Below are positions 1 to 8,719 of a stretch of DNA of 37,998 nucleotides, piece by piece. The notes beneath the pieces were generated by a model that had not been told where the DNA came from, made no database searches, and saw nothing but the letters and a program-made list of their open reading frames with translations. Positions within the stretch are counted from its first letter, which is position 1. The number at the start of each line of letters is the position of its first letter. The position numbers were made by a program, and so were the translations under genes. This stretch comes from Rhodobacteraceae bacterium bin131 (GTDB lineage Bacteria; Pseudomonadota; Alphaproteobacteria; Rhodobacterales; Rhodobacteraceae), in contig MPNP01000016.1 in NCBI GenBank assembly GCA_002239085.1, forward strand, positions 1-37,998, written 5' to 3'.

Positions 1-136
1 TTTGCGACCTGATTCCTCTTGCCACATTATATAAATCACTCATCATCGCTGAGGAGAAAGCATTTTTCTTATCGGGGCGATTGAGAGTGACATGTGCAAT
101 ACCACTTGTCGCTACATTCCACTCAACTAAGGCCAT
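1..136 (-). CDS. Enoyl-CoA hydratase/isomerase (crotonase) family protein, N-terminal fragment
   Basis: The reverse strand from the ATG at 136-134 is open to the left edge and encodes about 45 residues. They include the segment VTLNRPDKKNAFSSAMMSDL, which is the hallmark N-terminal crotonase strand-turn (TLNRP.K.NA) followed by the first helix. Members hydrate or isomerise acyl-CoA thioesters, usually in fatty acid or amino acid breakdown; the exact substrate cannot be told from this piece. A purine-rich GAAAGGA lies about 10 bases before the ATG and supports this start. The gene is cut by the window edge, not visibly broken. The family call is secure; the specific enzyme is unknown. Confidence 0.8.
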   Translation of the reverse strand, partial: MALVEWNVATSGIAHVTLNRPDKKNAFSSAMMSDLYNVARGIRSQ

Positions 137-561
137 TAAATATTAAATCCTTTCATACATTTCACTCAACAATCTAACTCATTAGTTGATTTTAAAGCTC
201 GTTAACTGAAGTTTTATCAACATTATGAAAGAACCTTTTTTATCAACACTGGATTTTAGTCAGTTAGTTTATTTTAAGCGAATTAAAATTGAAATCCATA
301 CAGCACACCTCATGAGTGTTCTTTGATGATGGTATCAATAAAATAACTTTTTGTGTTTGATTGGTATTGATGATCGAAAAAAGAAACCTGTTTAATACTT
401 TGATAATTGTGTATTTAATAATTGCGTGGTTGTATTGTGGATAAATGCAAAATCCATAGTTAAATTGAATCTGGAATAGAATATTGTTAAGAAGGTAGAA
501 TAGGAAAAGCGAACCATGTCACAAAATTTGACTAGGAAAAAATTATTTTGAAGGAGACTAT
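137..561. other. Intergenic region between divergent crotonase and methyltransferase genes
   Basis: This AT-rich stretch of about 425 bases separates two divergent genes and should hold both promoters. I see no RNA gene and no convincing coding frame. A 75-codon frame on the minus strand (392-619) overlaps the methyltransferase start, is low in complexity and resembles no family I know. The only clear signal is the AAGGAGA ribosome binding site of the methyltransferase at 551-557. Confidence 0.5.
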
Positions 562-1434
562 GTGAGTAAGTCTGAAATGCAGGCATTTGGCACTTCGAAT
601 CGAACTGGTCATGATTCAAGTAATTTTTATTCCCGTAAAATGTATAAGCAAGTCAATCCAAGTGCGGATTCAAAAAAAGATGAAAAAAGCGATTTTTGTA
701 GAAAGATTAATTTCAACAAGCTCTATCTTCATTCTAGTACAGATATGCACCATTTACCTGAAAGTTCTGTTCATCTAATGGTTACTTCTCCGCCATATAA
801 TGTAGGCAAAGATTATGATGACGACCTGTCGGAAAAAGAATATTCATATCTTTTGTATTCGGTATGGAAGGAAGTCTATCGAGTATTAGTTCCTGGTGGA
901 CGAGCCTGTATTAACATAGCTAATATCGGCCGCAAACCTTATATCCCCCTGAACGCATTGGTATCACGTCTGATGGCCGAGATTGGATTTTTGATGCGGG
1001 GTGAGATTATCTGGAACAAGTCAGCAAGTGCCGGAACATCATGTGCCTGGGGCAGTTGGAAATCAGCTTCAAACCCTGTACTAAGAGACACTCATGAATA
1101 CATTCTAGTATTCTCAAAGGACCAATATAATCGTTCACCAAAAGACAAGGAATCTACAATTTCGAAAGAAAACTTTCTTTCTTATACTAAAAGTGTTTGG
1201 ACATTTCCTTCAGAGTCTGCTCGACGGGTTAATCATCCCGCTCCATTTCCGGTTGAACTACCCAAAAGGCTTATTCAATTGTATTCTTTTTCCAACGATG
1301 TTGTTCTTGACCCGTTTATTGGGTCAGGCACAACGGCTTTAGCAGCTGTTAATGCCGGTAGACAGTATGTCGGTTATGACGTGTCTGATAAATATTTAGC
1401 AATTGCAGAAATGCGATTGGCTGACCAGAAATGA
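562..1434 (+). CDS. DNA methyltransferase, beta-class amino-methyltransferase (m4C or m6A), modification subunit
   Basis: This 290-residue protein transfers a methyl group from S-adenosylmethionine to an exocyclic amino group of a DNA base, and probably protects host DNA from the nuclease encoded next door. Motif IV (TSPPY, residues 75-79) lies N-terminal and motif I (DPFIGSGTT, from residue 250) lies C-terminal, the permuted order of beta-class enzymes. SPPY is more typical of N4-cytosine than of N6-adenine enzymes, but this does not decide it. A conserved VLVPGG segment follows motif IV. The start is GTG at 562, preceded by AAGGAGA; the ATG two bases upstream runs straight into a stop. The last four bases overlap the next gene as ATGA, so the pair is translationally coupled. 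The first 50 residues are a polar extension of unknown use. Confidence 0.9.
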   Translation: MSKSEMQAFGTSNRTGHDSSNFYSRKMYKQVNPSADSKKDEKSDFCRKINFNKLYLHSSTDMHHLPESSVHLMVTSPPYNVGKDYDDDLSEKEYSYLLYSVWKEVYRVLVPGGRACINIANIGRKPYIPLNALVSRLMAEIGFLMRGEIIWNKSASAGTSCAWGSWKSASNPVLRDTHEYILVFSKDQYNRSPKDKESTISKENFLSYTKSVWTFPSESARRVNHPAPFPVELPKRLIQLYSFSNDVVLDPFIGSGTTALAAVNAGRQYVGYDVSDKYLAIAEMRLADQK

Positions 1435-2048
1435 ATCATTGCATGTATGACCTGTTTCAAAATGATGAAAAACGGAACAGATTTGCCAAAGGACTCCCCA
1501 AAGCATTTGATATGGTTAGGAAACGTATGCCAAAAGGTAATCCGGCAGATGGATTATTAAGGGAACACGTAATAATTGGATTTTTTGAGGCAGCGTTTGG
1601 CCAAGCACGAATAGATGTACCAGAAGACGGAACAAAACGCGGTTACGACGTTTTATTGTGTGGAGAAAAACTTTCAATTAAAACGAGAACAAATGTTGGC
1701 GGATTCAAAGTCTTATGGACAGTTGACAATGAGTATGTAAGAAAGGAAATAAAGGAGGGTTATTTTCCAGAAAGTGATATACTTCTAGTTAATATTCATT
1801 GGAACACAAAAAGAGACAGTGCCTTTTTTATACCTGTGGATGTTCAGGAGAAGGTGTTGGAATATTACGGAAGAAAAAATTATCTTTCATCATCTACTGG
1901 AAGCAATAACCGAGGAATTGGAATTCAGGGAGTGCAGTTGCTTTACTCCGAAATCACAAAGACACTCTTTCAATACCAATTGACTGGTGCTTGGATGAAA
2001 CAAACTATCCTACACCCTGGGATGAATGGACCAATTACTGGGGTTTGA
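1431..2048 (+). CDS. Putative type II restriction endonuclease partnered with the methyltransferase
   Basis: This 205-residue protein begins inside the last codons of the methyltransferase gene (ATGA overlap), the usual arrangement of a restriction-modification pair. I see a plausible PD-(D/E)XK-type core: an acidic helix near E45 and E53, then GYDVLLCGEKLSIKT with D73 and K84, where a serine (S82) stands in the usual acidic position and E79 could substitute. The sequence faintly recalls the ThaI-type endonuclease family, but I cannot confirm this and assign no recognition site. There is no signal peptide or membrane segment. Restriction enzymes diverge fast, so position is the main evidence. 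It would cut DNA lacking the partner's methylation. Confidence 0.65.
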   Translation: MNHCMYDLFQNDEKRNRFAKGLPKAFDMVRKRMPKGNPADGLLREHVIIGFFEAAFGQARIDVPEDGTKRGYDVLLCGEKLSIKTRTNVGGFKVLWTVDNEYVRKEIKEGYFPESDILLVNIHWNTKRDSAFFIPVDVQEKVLEYYGRKNYLSSSTGSNNRGIGIQGVQLLYSEITKTLFQYQLTGAWMKQTILHPGMNGPITGV

Positions 2049-2117
2049 ATTAAAATTTGGTTGGTAAAACTTAACGCTGGACCAAGCAGAAAATTCGTAG
2101 GGGGAGCGAAAAAACAG

Positions 2118-4103
2118 ATGAAAATAGCAAAGATTTCCCAAAAACTAATGATTTGTGCTTTTTTTATGCCTGCAGTGTTGATGTTTGCCAGCATTCCCTC
2201 TACCGCTGAGAATATGGTCATGATTGACTGGCCATATGTCGGTTCTGAACAGTCCCATTCCAAGTACTCAAAAGCCGATGCAATAACTGAAGCAAATGTC
2301 AATGATTTGGAGATTATCTGGGAGTGGAAACCAAACGAAATCTCGTTGGAGGAATTTGGAACCAAACCTGGACCATTTCAGGCGACACCGATCATGGTTG
2401 ATAATATACTTTACCTATCAACGATGTATATGCGGGTAGTCGCACTTAATGCTGCGACAGGCGAGGAATTGTGGGCGTTTGATCCCAAAGTTTATGAAGG
2501 AGGTCCAAAGGGAGTTGGTCCGAGAGGATTCAAGCATCGTGGCATCGCCTATTGGCGAGAAGGTGATAAAGCTCGTATTTTTCTGAATAGCCGCGACCGA
2601 CTGTATTCGATTGATGCGGCCACCGGTGTGTTGGATAGCACTTTTGGTGAAGATGGAAGCATCCTTCTCACGGATGGGCATGGTCGCCCGATTTCCCGCT
2701 TTGAATTTGATCAAACCTCACCACCAGTGGTCTTTGAGAATCTGGTGATTGTTGGAAGTCGTATACCTGATAGAGTCCAACGAAAATTTGACCCACCTGG
2801 TACAGTACAGGCTTTTGATACTCAAACCGGCAAGCGGCGCTGGATATTTTTCACCATACCTCAATCGGAAGATGATTTCGGTGTAGAAACTTGGGAAAAT
2901 GAGTCCTGGCGATTTACTGGTCATGCTAATGTTTGGGGATTGATGTCATTGGATGAGGAGCGAGGATTACTCTATGTACCGACGAGCACTCCAAGCAGTG
3001 ACTATTGGGGTGGTCGCCGTCCTGGAGCCAATCTTTTTGCCGAATCGATTGTTTCACTGGATGCCCGTACCGGTATAAGGCAATGGCATTTCCAGACAGT
3101 CCATCATGGGGTCTGGGATTACGATCTGGCAGCTGCACCTAACTTGGTGACGATAAATCCCGATGGTAAAGAAATAGATGCCGTAGCACAAGTCACAAAA
3201 CACGGCTTTACATTTGTCCTTGACAGATTGACTGGGGAACCCGTGTGGCCCATCGAAGAACGGCCAGTGGACACTATGACCGACGTACCAGGGGAGGTTT
3301 TGTTTCCGACCCAGCCTTTTCCAACCAAGCCCCCTGCCTTCAGCCGACAGGGGGTAACATTGGAGGATGCTAATGATTTGACCCCCGAGATTCATACCCT
3401 TGCGGTTGAGGAAATGAAGCGATTCAAGCTTGGTCCTCTGTTTACCCCACCAAGTCTAAGGGGAACCCTACAGCGTCCCGGTACTAGTGGAGGTGCCAAC
3501 TGGGGTGGAGCTGCCTTTGACCCAGAAACTGGAATGTTATTTGTCCGGACATTAGAAGACGCTGATACCAACCAGGTTTGTGTGAATGCGGGCAATGATC
3601 CTGAAGTTGATGTAGAGTACAGCAATAATTGTCCTTACGGAGCTTTACTCCTGATGTTTAATGAGGCTGACGGTTCAGGTGCTGCCAAGGTGCCAGAAAA
3701 TAAACTTGGTGGCATTCCTTTGACTAAACCGCCCTGGGCCAATCTGGTAGCAATTGACCTGAATAAGGGAGAAATTGTCTGGAAAGTACCCTTCGGGGAG
3801 GGGAGTCCTGAAATTCGTAATCATCCCCTTTTAAGGGGTGTAGAACTTCCTTCAAGATTGGGTACGCAGGGTAATTCGGGGCCAATGGTTACCAAGGGTG
3901 GTTTGGTATTTGTTGGGGGTGGAGAGCCTTACCTCTATGCCTTTGATAAATTTACTGGAAGAGAAATTTGGCGGGGTGCAACGCCATTTAAAACCAATGG
4001 CAATCCCATGACGTACCTTACCCAAACAGGCAAGCAGGTCATTGTGGTGGCAACCGGTGGGGGTGCTGAGGCTTCACTAGTGGCATTTGCCAGATCAAAA
4101 TAA
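2118..4103 (+). CDS. Exported PQQ-dependent (quinoprotein) dehydrogenase
   Basis: This protein of about 661 residues is a periplasmic alcohol or sugar dehydrogenase of the eight-bladed quinoprotein propeller family. It would oxidise its substrate with pyrroloquinoline quinone and pass electrons to the respiratory chain. Signs are a Sec signal peptide (basic MKIAK start, hydrophobic core, cut near STA-EN), repeated tryptophan-docking segments such as VVALNAATGEELWAFDPK and LVAIDLNKGEIVWKV, the block GGANWGGAAFDPETG near residue 457, and a C-terminal YLYAFDKFTGREIW with a glycine-rich end. The open frame extends upstream to 2061, but the ATG at 2118 has AGGGGGAG 11 bases before it and gives a proper signal peptide. 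No cytochrome domain or N-terminal membrane bundle is present. Neither pqq genes nor a cytochrome c gene is nearby, so the substrate is unknown. Confidence 0.88.
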   Translation: MKIAKISQKLMICAFFMPAVLMFASIPSTAENMVMIDWPYVGSEQSHSKYSKADAITEANVNDLEIIWEWKPNEISLEEFGTKPGPFQATPIMVDNILYLSTMYMRVVALNAATGEELWAFDPKVYEGGPKGVGPRGFKHRGIAYWREGDKARIFLNSRDRLYSIDAATGVLDSTFGEDGSILLTDGHGRPISRFEFDQTSPPVVFENLVIVGSRIPDRVQRKFDPPGTVQAFDTQTGKRRWIFFTIPQSEDDFGVETWENESWRFTGHANVWGLMSLDEERGLLYVPTSTPSSDYWGGRRPGANLFAESIVSLDARTGIRQWHFQTVHHGVWDYDLAAAPNLVTINPDGKEIDAVAQVTKHGFTFVLDRLTGEPVWPIEERPVDTMTDVPGEVLFPTQPFPTKPPAFSRQGVTLEDANDLTPEIHTLAVEEMKRFKLGPLFTPPSLRGTLQRPGTSGGANWGGAAFDPETGMLFVRTLEDADTNQVCVNAGNDPEVDVEYSNNCPYGALLLMFNEADGSGAAKVPENKLGGIPLTKPPWANLVAIDLNKGEIVWKVPFGEGSPEIRNHPLLRGVELPSRLGTQGNSGPMVTKGGLVFVGGGEPYLYAFDKFTGREIWRGATPFKTNGNPMTYLTQTGKQVIVVATGGGAEASLVAFARSK

Positions 4104-4233
4104 CGTTTGTAAAGGGATATGAGGAAAAACTTTGAATGTAGCATTCAACACAATTACCAGTCCCGTGCAGAAAGGAAATTCGTCATCATTCTGTTTTTAT
4201 TGATGCTACAATATCCAATTCTTAAAAGACTAA

Positions 4234-4262
4234 TTGAATTGTGATTATGATCATGTTATAAT
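4234..4262 (+). promoter_or_regulatory. Sigma70-type promoter for the beta-helix autotransporter gene
   Basis: TTGAAT at 4234-4239 and TATAAT at 4257-4262 are separated by exactly 17 bases, a near-consensus promoter. Transcription would begin near 4270 and leave a leader of about 85 bases before the ATG at 4354. The spacer contains the small palindrome ATGATCAT, which could be chance or an operator. Confidence 0.6.
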
Positions 4263-4353
4263 TGGATACCAATTTTCGTTAAAGCAGACCAATTCCCTGC
4301 TTATAGAATGTAAATATCCGGTGGGGATAAATTAATTGGTCAGGATTGATTGT

Positions 4354-7107
4354 ATGAAAAGTATAAAGCTCATACTTTTGCAAACAGTAATGACCATAGC
4401 CTTAATTCTGGGTACAAATGGATTGGTATATGCTCAAGAAAATAAATGTGGTGCTCCACCTGATGGGGGAGGTCAAATCGTCTGTTCAACTAATGTTACA
4501 GGAAACATAGTATACGAATTTGATGATACTGATGATAATAATTACGAAATCCATTTAAATGATCTTGATATTGTATACTCTTATGATGAGGATGATTACC
4601 CCACAGAAACTCTTACACAAATACCCATAACCGACTTAAGTGCGACGAGAATTGTAAAAAGGGGAAATGGAATCCTTTCGTTTTTTTCTTCATCTGATGT
4701 TACTTCGAATGTTAGGGGAATTTCGATTGCCCATTACGGAACTGGCGCATTGCGAACAGAAATTAATGGTGGGAATTTCAGGATTAATAGCCCTTGGCCA
4801 CGAGGATTTGCTATCCACAGTTGGACGGCAGAAAGTTTTGAGGGCACCCATGAATTCATTGTCAGGAATGCTGATATTGATGTCAGAAATGGTGCTTGGG
4901 CAGGAATTTTGGGTGCCCAGACTGGTATGGGAGACTTGAGTGTTGATGTAAAGGATACCACAATCAAAGTCCAAGATACAGAATGGGCCGCTGGAATAAT
5001 GGGTGCCCATACAAGCGAAGGCGAATTGAATGTCAATGTCAGTGGAGTGAACATAGACGTTGATGGGCCAGGCACAGTCGACGGCATCTATGGTTACCAT
5101 TTTGGCAAAGGTGATACATTTGTAAACGTCCTAGACACCAAAATAAAGGCTGAAGCCGCTAACCAAAAAGCCGCAAATGGAATAGCATTTTTTTATTTGC
5201 CCTATAAAGGGTCTACTCCCATGGGAAATCTCAATATCAAGGCGAAGGATGTAGATATAGAGGTGGATGGGTGGTTTTCTGATGGCATTTGGGGTGGACA
5301 TTGGGGTGAAGGAGACATAATCGTTTCTGTGGACCGAGCAAAAATTGTGACCACAGGGGACGATTCCGGTGGTATGTCTTTCATTCATGACATGGAAGGT
5401 GACATCAGTATTATCGCCCACGAGATGGATATTGAGGTTATGGGAGACCGCTCGGTAGGAATTGGGGGTGGTCAACGCTATGCTGCCACCGGTGATGTAA
5501 CGATTGATGTTCACGATTCAACAATACTGGCTGAGGGAGAACAAATTGCAGGGATCAGGTCTTTTATATTCTCGGGTCAAGGACAGATTGACATTAAGGT
5601 TAATGGGGGTGAAATCACCACCAAGGGTCCGGGAAGTTCTGGGATTCTAGTTGGTCTTACAGGTCGGGTATTTGGTCGTAGGACAGGACCCATACCCGCC
5701 CCCGCTTTACGCCAGAGTGAAGAGGGAGACAATAGTGAAATTGTATTTACTACTGGTGATATCACGAGAGGTGCAGCTCAAAGGGTTTTTGTAAACGGTA
5801 ATGTTTGGGGAGGATCAGTCAAACCAAGTCAAGATGATCCTGTGAGTGCACCTGTTGTAGGTGCCGGGGTAAGGGTTTATGGGGATGGCGAAGTCATTAT
5901 CGGTCCCCAAGGTACGGTTGGTGCAGACTCTGGAGTTGCCATTCGGGCCGAGGGACCTGTAGACACAAAACCTCTTTTGCTGGTTGATTTACAGTTTGCA
6001 GGTCGCCGAGTTGGTGATGTTCTGAAGGGAAAAATCAGTAACGATTTGGGTCAAACAGAAATTAAAGTCAATGGGCAAGTCCTTCATAGCTCCATTGAAG
6101 GCACATACGAAAATTTAATAGTACCAAACGGGGCCAGAGATATATCCCTGAGAAGTTCTGAAACAATTCTGGGACGTGAATTTCTACCGCAAGATTTCAG
6201 TGACCCTTATGCCCCACGGGCGGCCATCTATGAATCTCTGCCTGGGTTCCTTCTTGAGTTGAATAGCCGGACCACAGACCAGCAGAGCCGTGACCCAGAA
6301 ATACCTGGTTGGTTTCAGTTCGGTGGTTCAAGGGGAGCTTACCAAGCGGAAAGGACCCAAGTTGGTTCGAATTTCAGTTATAACAGTTTCGAGGCAAATG
6401 TTGGGCTTGCGGTTCCCTTATTTGGTTCCGAATATATATCTAGCTGGTTATCCTATAGGCAAAAATCGGGATCAGCGGAAGTTAAATCACCAGTTGGAGG
6501 TGGTCGGATAAAGGCAGGTGGCCAAGGTCTTATGTTTGGTTCCAACTGGGAAAGTGATGCAGGTTATCAGGTTAAAGCGGAAGCCTCTTATACAAAATAT
6601 AATTTGGACCTGGTTTCTTCCCATCGTGGTCTTTTGAAGGAGGATGCTGGAGCCAGTGTATTCGCCGTAGGGTTTGAGACTGGTCAGCGTATACCCATTA
6701 GTGATAATCAGATTTTGATGCCGTTGGCATGGATTGACCACTCTGAGGTTTCCATGGATGGATTCGAGGATTCAGTGGGTACGAAAGTTTCACCTATCAA
6801 ATCAAAAAGGTCTATCCTTGGTATTGGAGTCGTCAGGGAAACCATCCATCTTTTTGATAACACAGATGGTCAACTTGATGTGCGGATTCGTGCAGGAATT
6901 GAGAGTGTTTTGGGTGATATTAAGTCTATAACGACCGTTTCAGGTGAAGATTTGTTTTCTGCGCCAGCCCGGACCAAGGGAGTATTAAAAATTGGAGCGA
7001 AATATAATTCAAAAAAACTAGCGGTGAATGGACACATTTCTGCTTCTGGACTGGGCACTAAGGAAAGAGACTACCGCGGGAACCTGCGATTTGAAGTGAA
7101 TTTCTAG
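4354..7107 (+). CDS. Autotransporter with beta-helix repeat passenger and C-terminal beta-barrel
   Basis: This protein of 917 residues appears to be a type V secreted surface protein. It has a Sec signal peptide (MKSIKLILLQ then a hydrophobic core, cut near VYA-QE). The passenger, encoded at about 4730-5690, carries eight or nine degenerate repeats of roughly 36-45 residues with the pattern GI.G.H.G.GDI.V.V.D..I...G, as expected of right-handed beta-helix rungs. The last 270 residues (from PGWFQFGGSRGAYQAE) alternate polar and hydrophobic residues and end in phenylalanine, the signature of an outer membrane barrel inserted by the BAM complex. The ATG at 4354 is preferred over the TTG at 4336 because CAGGA lies eight bases before it and the signal peptide then begins properly. 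The ligand is unknown. It follows the PQQ dehydrogenase but has its own promoter. Confidence 0.8.
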   Translation: MKSIKLILLQTVMTIALILGTNGLVYAQENKCGAPPDGGGQIVCSTNVTGNIVYEFDDTDDNNYEIHLNDLDIVYSYDEDDYPTETLTQIPITDLSATRIVKRGNGILSFFSSSDVTSNVRGISIAHYGTGALRTEINGGNFRINSPWPRGFAIHSWTAESFEGTHEFIVRNADIDVRNGAWAGILGAQTGMGDLSVDVKDTTIKVQDTEWAAGIMGAHTSEGELNVNVSGVNIDVDGPGTVDGIYGYHFGKGDTFVNVLDTKIKAEAANQKAANGIAFFYLPYKGSTPMGNLNIKAKDVDIEVDGWFSDGIWGGHWGEGDIIVSVDRAKIVTTGDDSGGMSFIHDMEGDISIIAHEMDIEVMGDRSVGIGGGQRYAATGDVTIDVHDSTILAEGEQIAGIRSFIFSGQGQIDIKVNGGEITTKGPGSSGILVGLTGRVFGRRTGPIPAPALRQSEEGDNSEIVFTTGDITRGAAQRVFVNGNVWGGSVKPSQDDPVSAPVVGAGVRVYGDGEVIIGPQGTVGADSGVAIRAEGPVDTKPLLLVDLQFAGRRVGDVLKGKISNDLGQTEIKVNGQVLHSSIEGTYENLIVPNGARDISLRSSETILGREFLPQDFSDPYAPRAAIYESLPGFLLELNSRTTDQQSRDPEIPGWFQFGGSRGAYQAERTQVGSNFSYNSFEANVGLAVPLFGSEYISSWLSYRQKSGSAEVKSPVGGGRIKAGGQGLMFGSNWESDAGYQVKAEASYTKYNLDLVSSHRGLLKEDAGASVFAVGFETGQRIPISDNQILMPLAWIDHSEVSMDGFEDSVGTKVSPIKSKRSILGIGVVRETIHLFDNTDGQLDVRIRAGIESVLGDIKSITTVSGEDLFSAPARTKGVLKIGAKYNSKKLAVNGHISASGLGTKERDYRGNLRFEVNF

Positions 7108-7512
7108 AAACACTAAGGAATATAAATCCAGCTTGTACAAAGTGGCGGGGTATCGCTGAGGAACTAGTAATCCAACATTATTGTAATGTTGAGATACTAG
7201 GGTGGGAGAATTTTCAGTTGATGAGAATTTGTCCAGTAAGTATAGTTTGCAATAGTTGTTCAAGTCCCCGTTTAATGGGTATTATAATTCAGTGTTTATT
7301 GAAAATAATCCGGATACGACAATAGTGAATAGTCATCAATCTTCAAAGGGCAAAGGGCTGTGGAATACTATTTCTTTAACCTGAATATTCGGCTTGAATT
7401 TTTGCAAATTAAAACCATTATGAATCTATTCACAAGCAAATACTCAATCTATGCATTATTCTTCGATTTGTGAATTTGAAGATCAAATAGTGCATCAAAA
7501 ACGGAAAAGATT
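7108..7512. other. Intergenic region between autotransporter and thiolase genes
   Basis: About 405 bases without a convincing gene. It holds the inverted repeat at 7164-7200 and a TATAAT at 7283-7288 with no good -35 partner. An 81-codon minus-strand frame (7018-7263) overlaps the autotransporter end and looks like chance. Confidence 0.5.
7164..7200. repeat. Inverted repeat, possible transcription end of the autotransporter gene
   Basis: CAACATTA and TAATGTTG form a perfect 8-bp stem around the loop TTG. After a three-base mismatch bubble, the outer CTAGTA and TACTAG pair perfectly. This is a strong hairpin 56 bases after the stop codon. It lacks a T-run, so it is not a classic intrinsic terminator; it may protect the mRNA 3' end or be a protein site. 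Confidence 0.45.
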
Positions 7513-8688
7513 ATGACTGATGTTGTTATTGTATCTGCGGCAAGAACCCCTGTTGGAAGCTTTAATGGGTCTTTGGCAAGCGTCCCTGCTCATCAACTTG
7601 GAGCCCAAGCAATCGAATCGGCACTCGCTCGTGCTGAAGTCAGCAAAAACGATGTATCAGAAACCATTCTAGGACAGGTACTCACTGCTGGACAAGGACA
7701 AAATCCTGCTCGCCAAGCTCATATTGAGGCCGGTCTTCCCATCGAATCGGCTGCCTGGAGCATTAACCAAGTTTGTGGCTCTGGCTTACGAGCGGTGGCA
7801 TTAGGTGCCCAGCATATTTCCCTAGGAGACGCCGAAGTCGTTGTTGCCGGGGGACAAGAAAATATGAGCATGTCTCCTCATGTCGCTAATCTCCGTAACG
7901 GCAAAAAAATGGGTAATCTGGAATTCGTTGATTCTATGATTAAAGATGGGCTTTGGGATGCGTTTAACGGCTATCACATGGGTATAACAGCTGAAAATGT
8001 CGCCCAAAAATGGCAAATTTCCCGTAATGAACAAGACACGTTTGCTTTGCGTTCCCAAAATAAAGCTGAAAATGCTCAAAAAAATGGCAAATTCAATGAC
8101 GAGATAGCACCAGTTGTCGTCAAAAGTCGCAAAGGCGACACTGTTGTTGAAAAAGATGAGTATATTCGCCACGGGGCAACTATTGACAATATGCAAAAAC
8201 TCCGTCCAGCATTTAACCGAGAAGGGAGCGTTACAGCTGGAAACGCTTCGGGCATCAATGATGGAGCCGCCGTGGTCTTATTAATGTCAAGTGCTGAAGC
8301 TGAAAAGCGCGGTATCAAATCTCTGGCGCGTATTGCTTCTTATGCCACTACCGGTGTTGACCCAGCAATTATGGGAGTTGGTCCTGTGAATGCATCACGA
8401 AAAGCACTTGCTAAAGCTGGATGGACTGTTAAAGATCTCGATTTGGTGGAAGCCAATGAAGCTTTCGCAGCTCAAGCCTGCGCTGTCAATAAAGAAATGG
8501 GCTGGGATTCAGAGATCGTCAATGTCAATGGAGGAGCTATCGCAATCGGGCATCCAATCGGTGCTTCTGGATGTCGTATATTAAACACTCTACTTTTTGA
8601 AATGAACCGCCGTGATGTACAAAAAGGTCTTGCAACATTATGTATCGGTGGAGGTATGGGCGTTGCACTATGCGTCGAGCGAAACTAA
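7513..8688 (+). CDS. phaA: Acetyl-CoA acetyltransferase (biosynthetic beta-ketothiolase)
   Basis: This 391-residue thiolase condenses two acetyl-CoA into acetoacetyl-CoA, reversibly. All catalytic elements are present: the nucleophile C88 in [11 protein letters not shown]347 in GHPIGASG, and C377 in CIGGGMG. Length and spacing match the short biosynthetic thiolases. The N-terminus [17 protein letters not shown] is canonical. The acetoacetyl-CoA reductase gene begins 31 bases downstream, so the pair provides 3-hydroxybutyryl-CoA, the monomer for polyhydroxybutyrate. A polymerase gene is not in the window. The enzyme could also serve in acetoacetate or fatty acid breakdown, but the reductase neighbour argues for the PhaA role. 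Confidence 0.92.
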   Translation: MTDVVIVSAARTPVGSFNGSLASVPAHQLGAQAIESALARAEVSKNDVSETILGQVLTAGQGQNPARQAHIEAGLPIESAAWSINQVCGSGLRAVALGAQHISLGDAEVVVAGGQENMSMSPHVANLRNGKKMGNLEFVDSMIKDGLWDAFNGYHMGITAENVAQKWQISRNEQDTFALRSQNKAENAQKNGKFNDEIAPVVVKSRKGDTVVEKDEYIRHGATIDNMQKLRPAFNREGSVTAGNASGINDGAAVVLLMSSAEAEKRGIKSLARIASYATTGVDPAIMGVGPVNASRKALAKAGWTVKDLDLVEANEAFAAQACAVNKEMGWDSEIVNVNGGAIAIGHPIGASGCRILNTLLFEMNRRDVQKGLATLCIGGGMGVALCVERN

Positions 8689-8719
8689 ACGTTTAATCTA
8701 ATAACTAAAGGATACAATT

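Noticed and set aside
392-619. 75-codon minus-strand frame upstream of the methyltransferase
   Set aside because: It overlaps the real gene start, has odd aromatic-rich composition and no recognisable family.
1431-2048. Assigning CGCG specificity to the restriction enzyme through a ThaI-like impression
   Set aside because: The resemblance is not verifiable by eye, and CGCG sites occur several times in the window, so there is no avoidance to support it.
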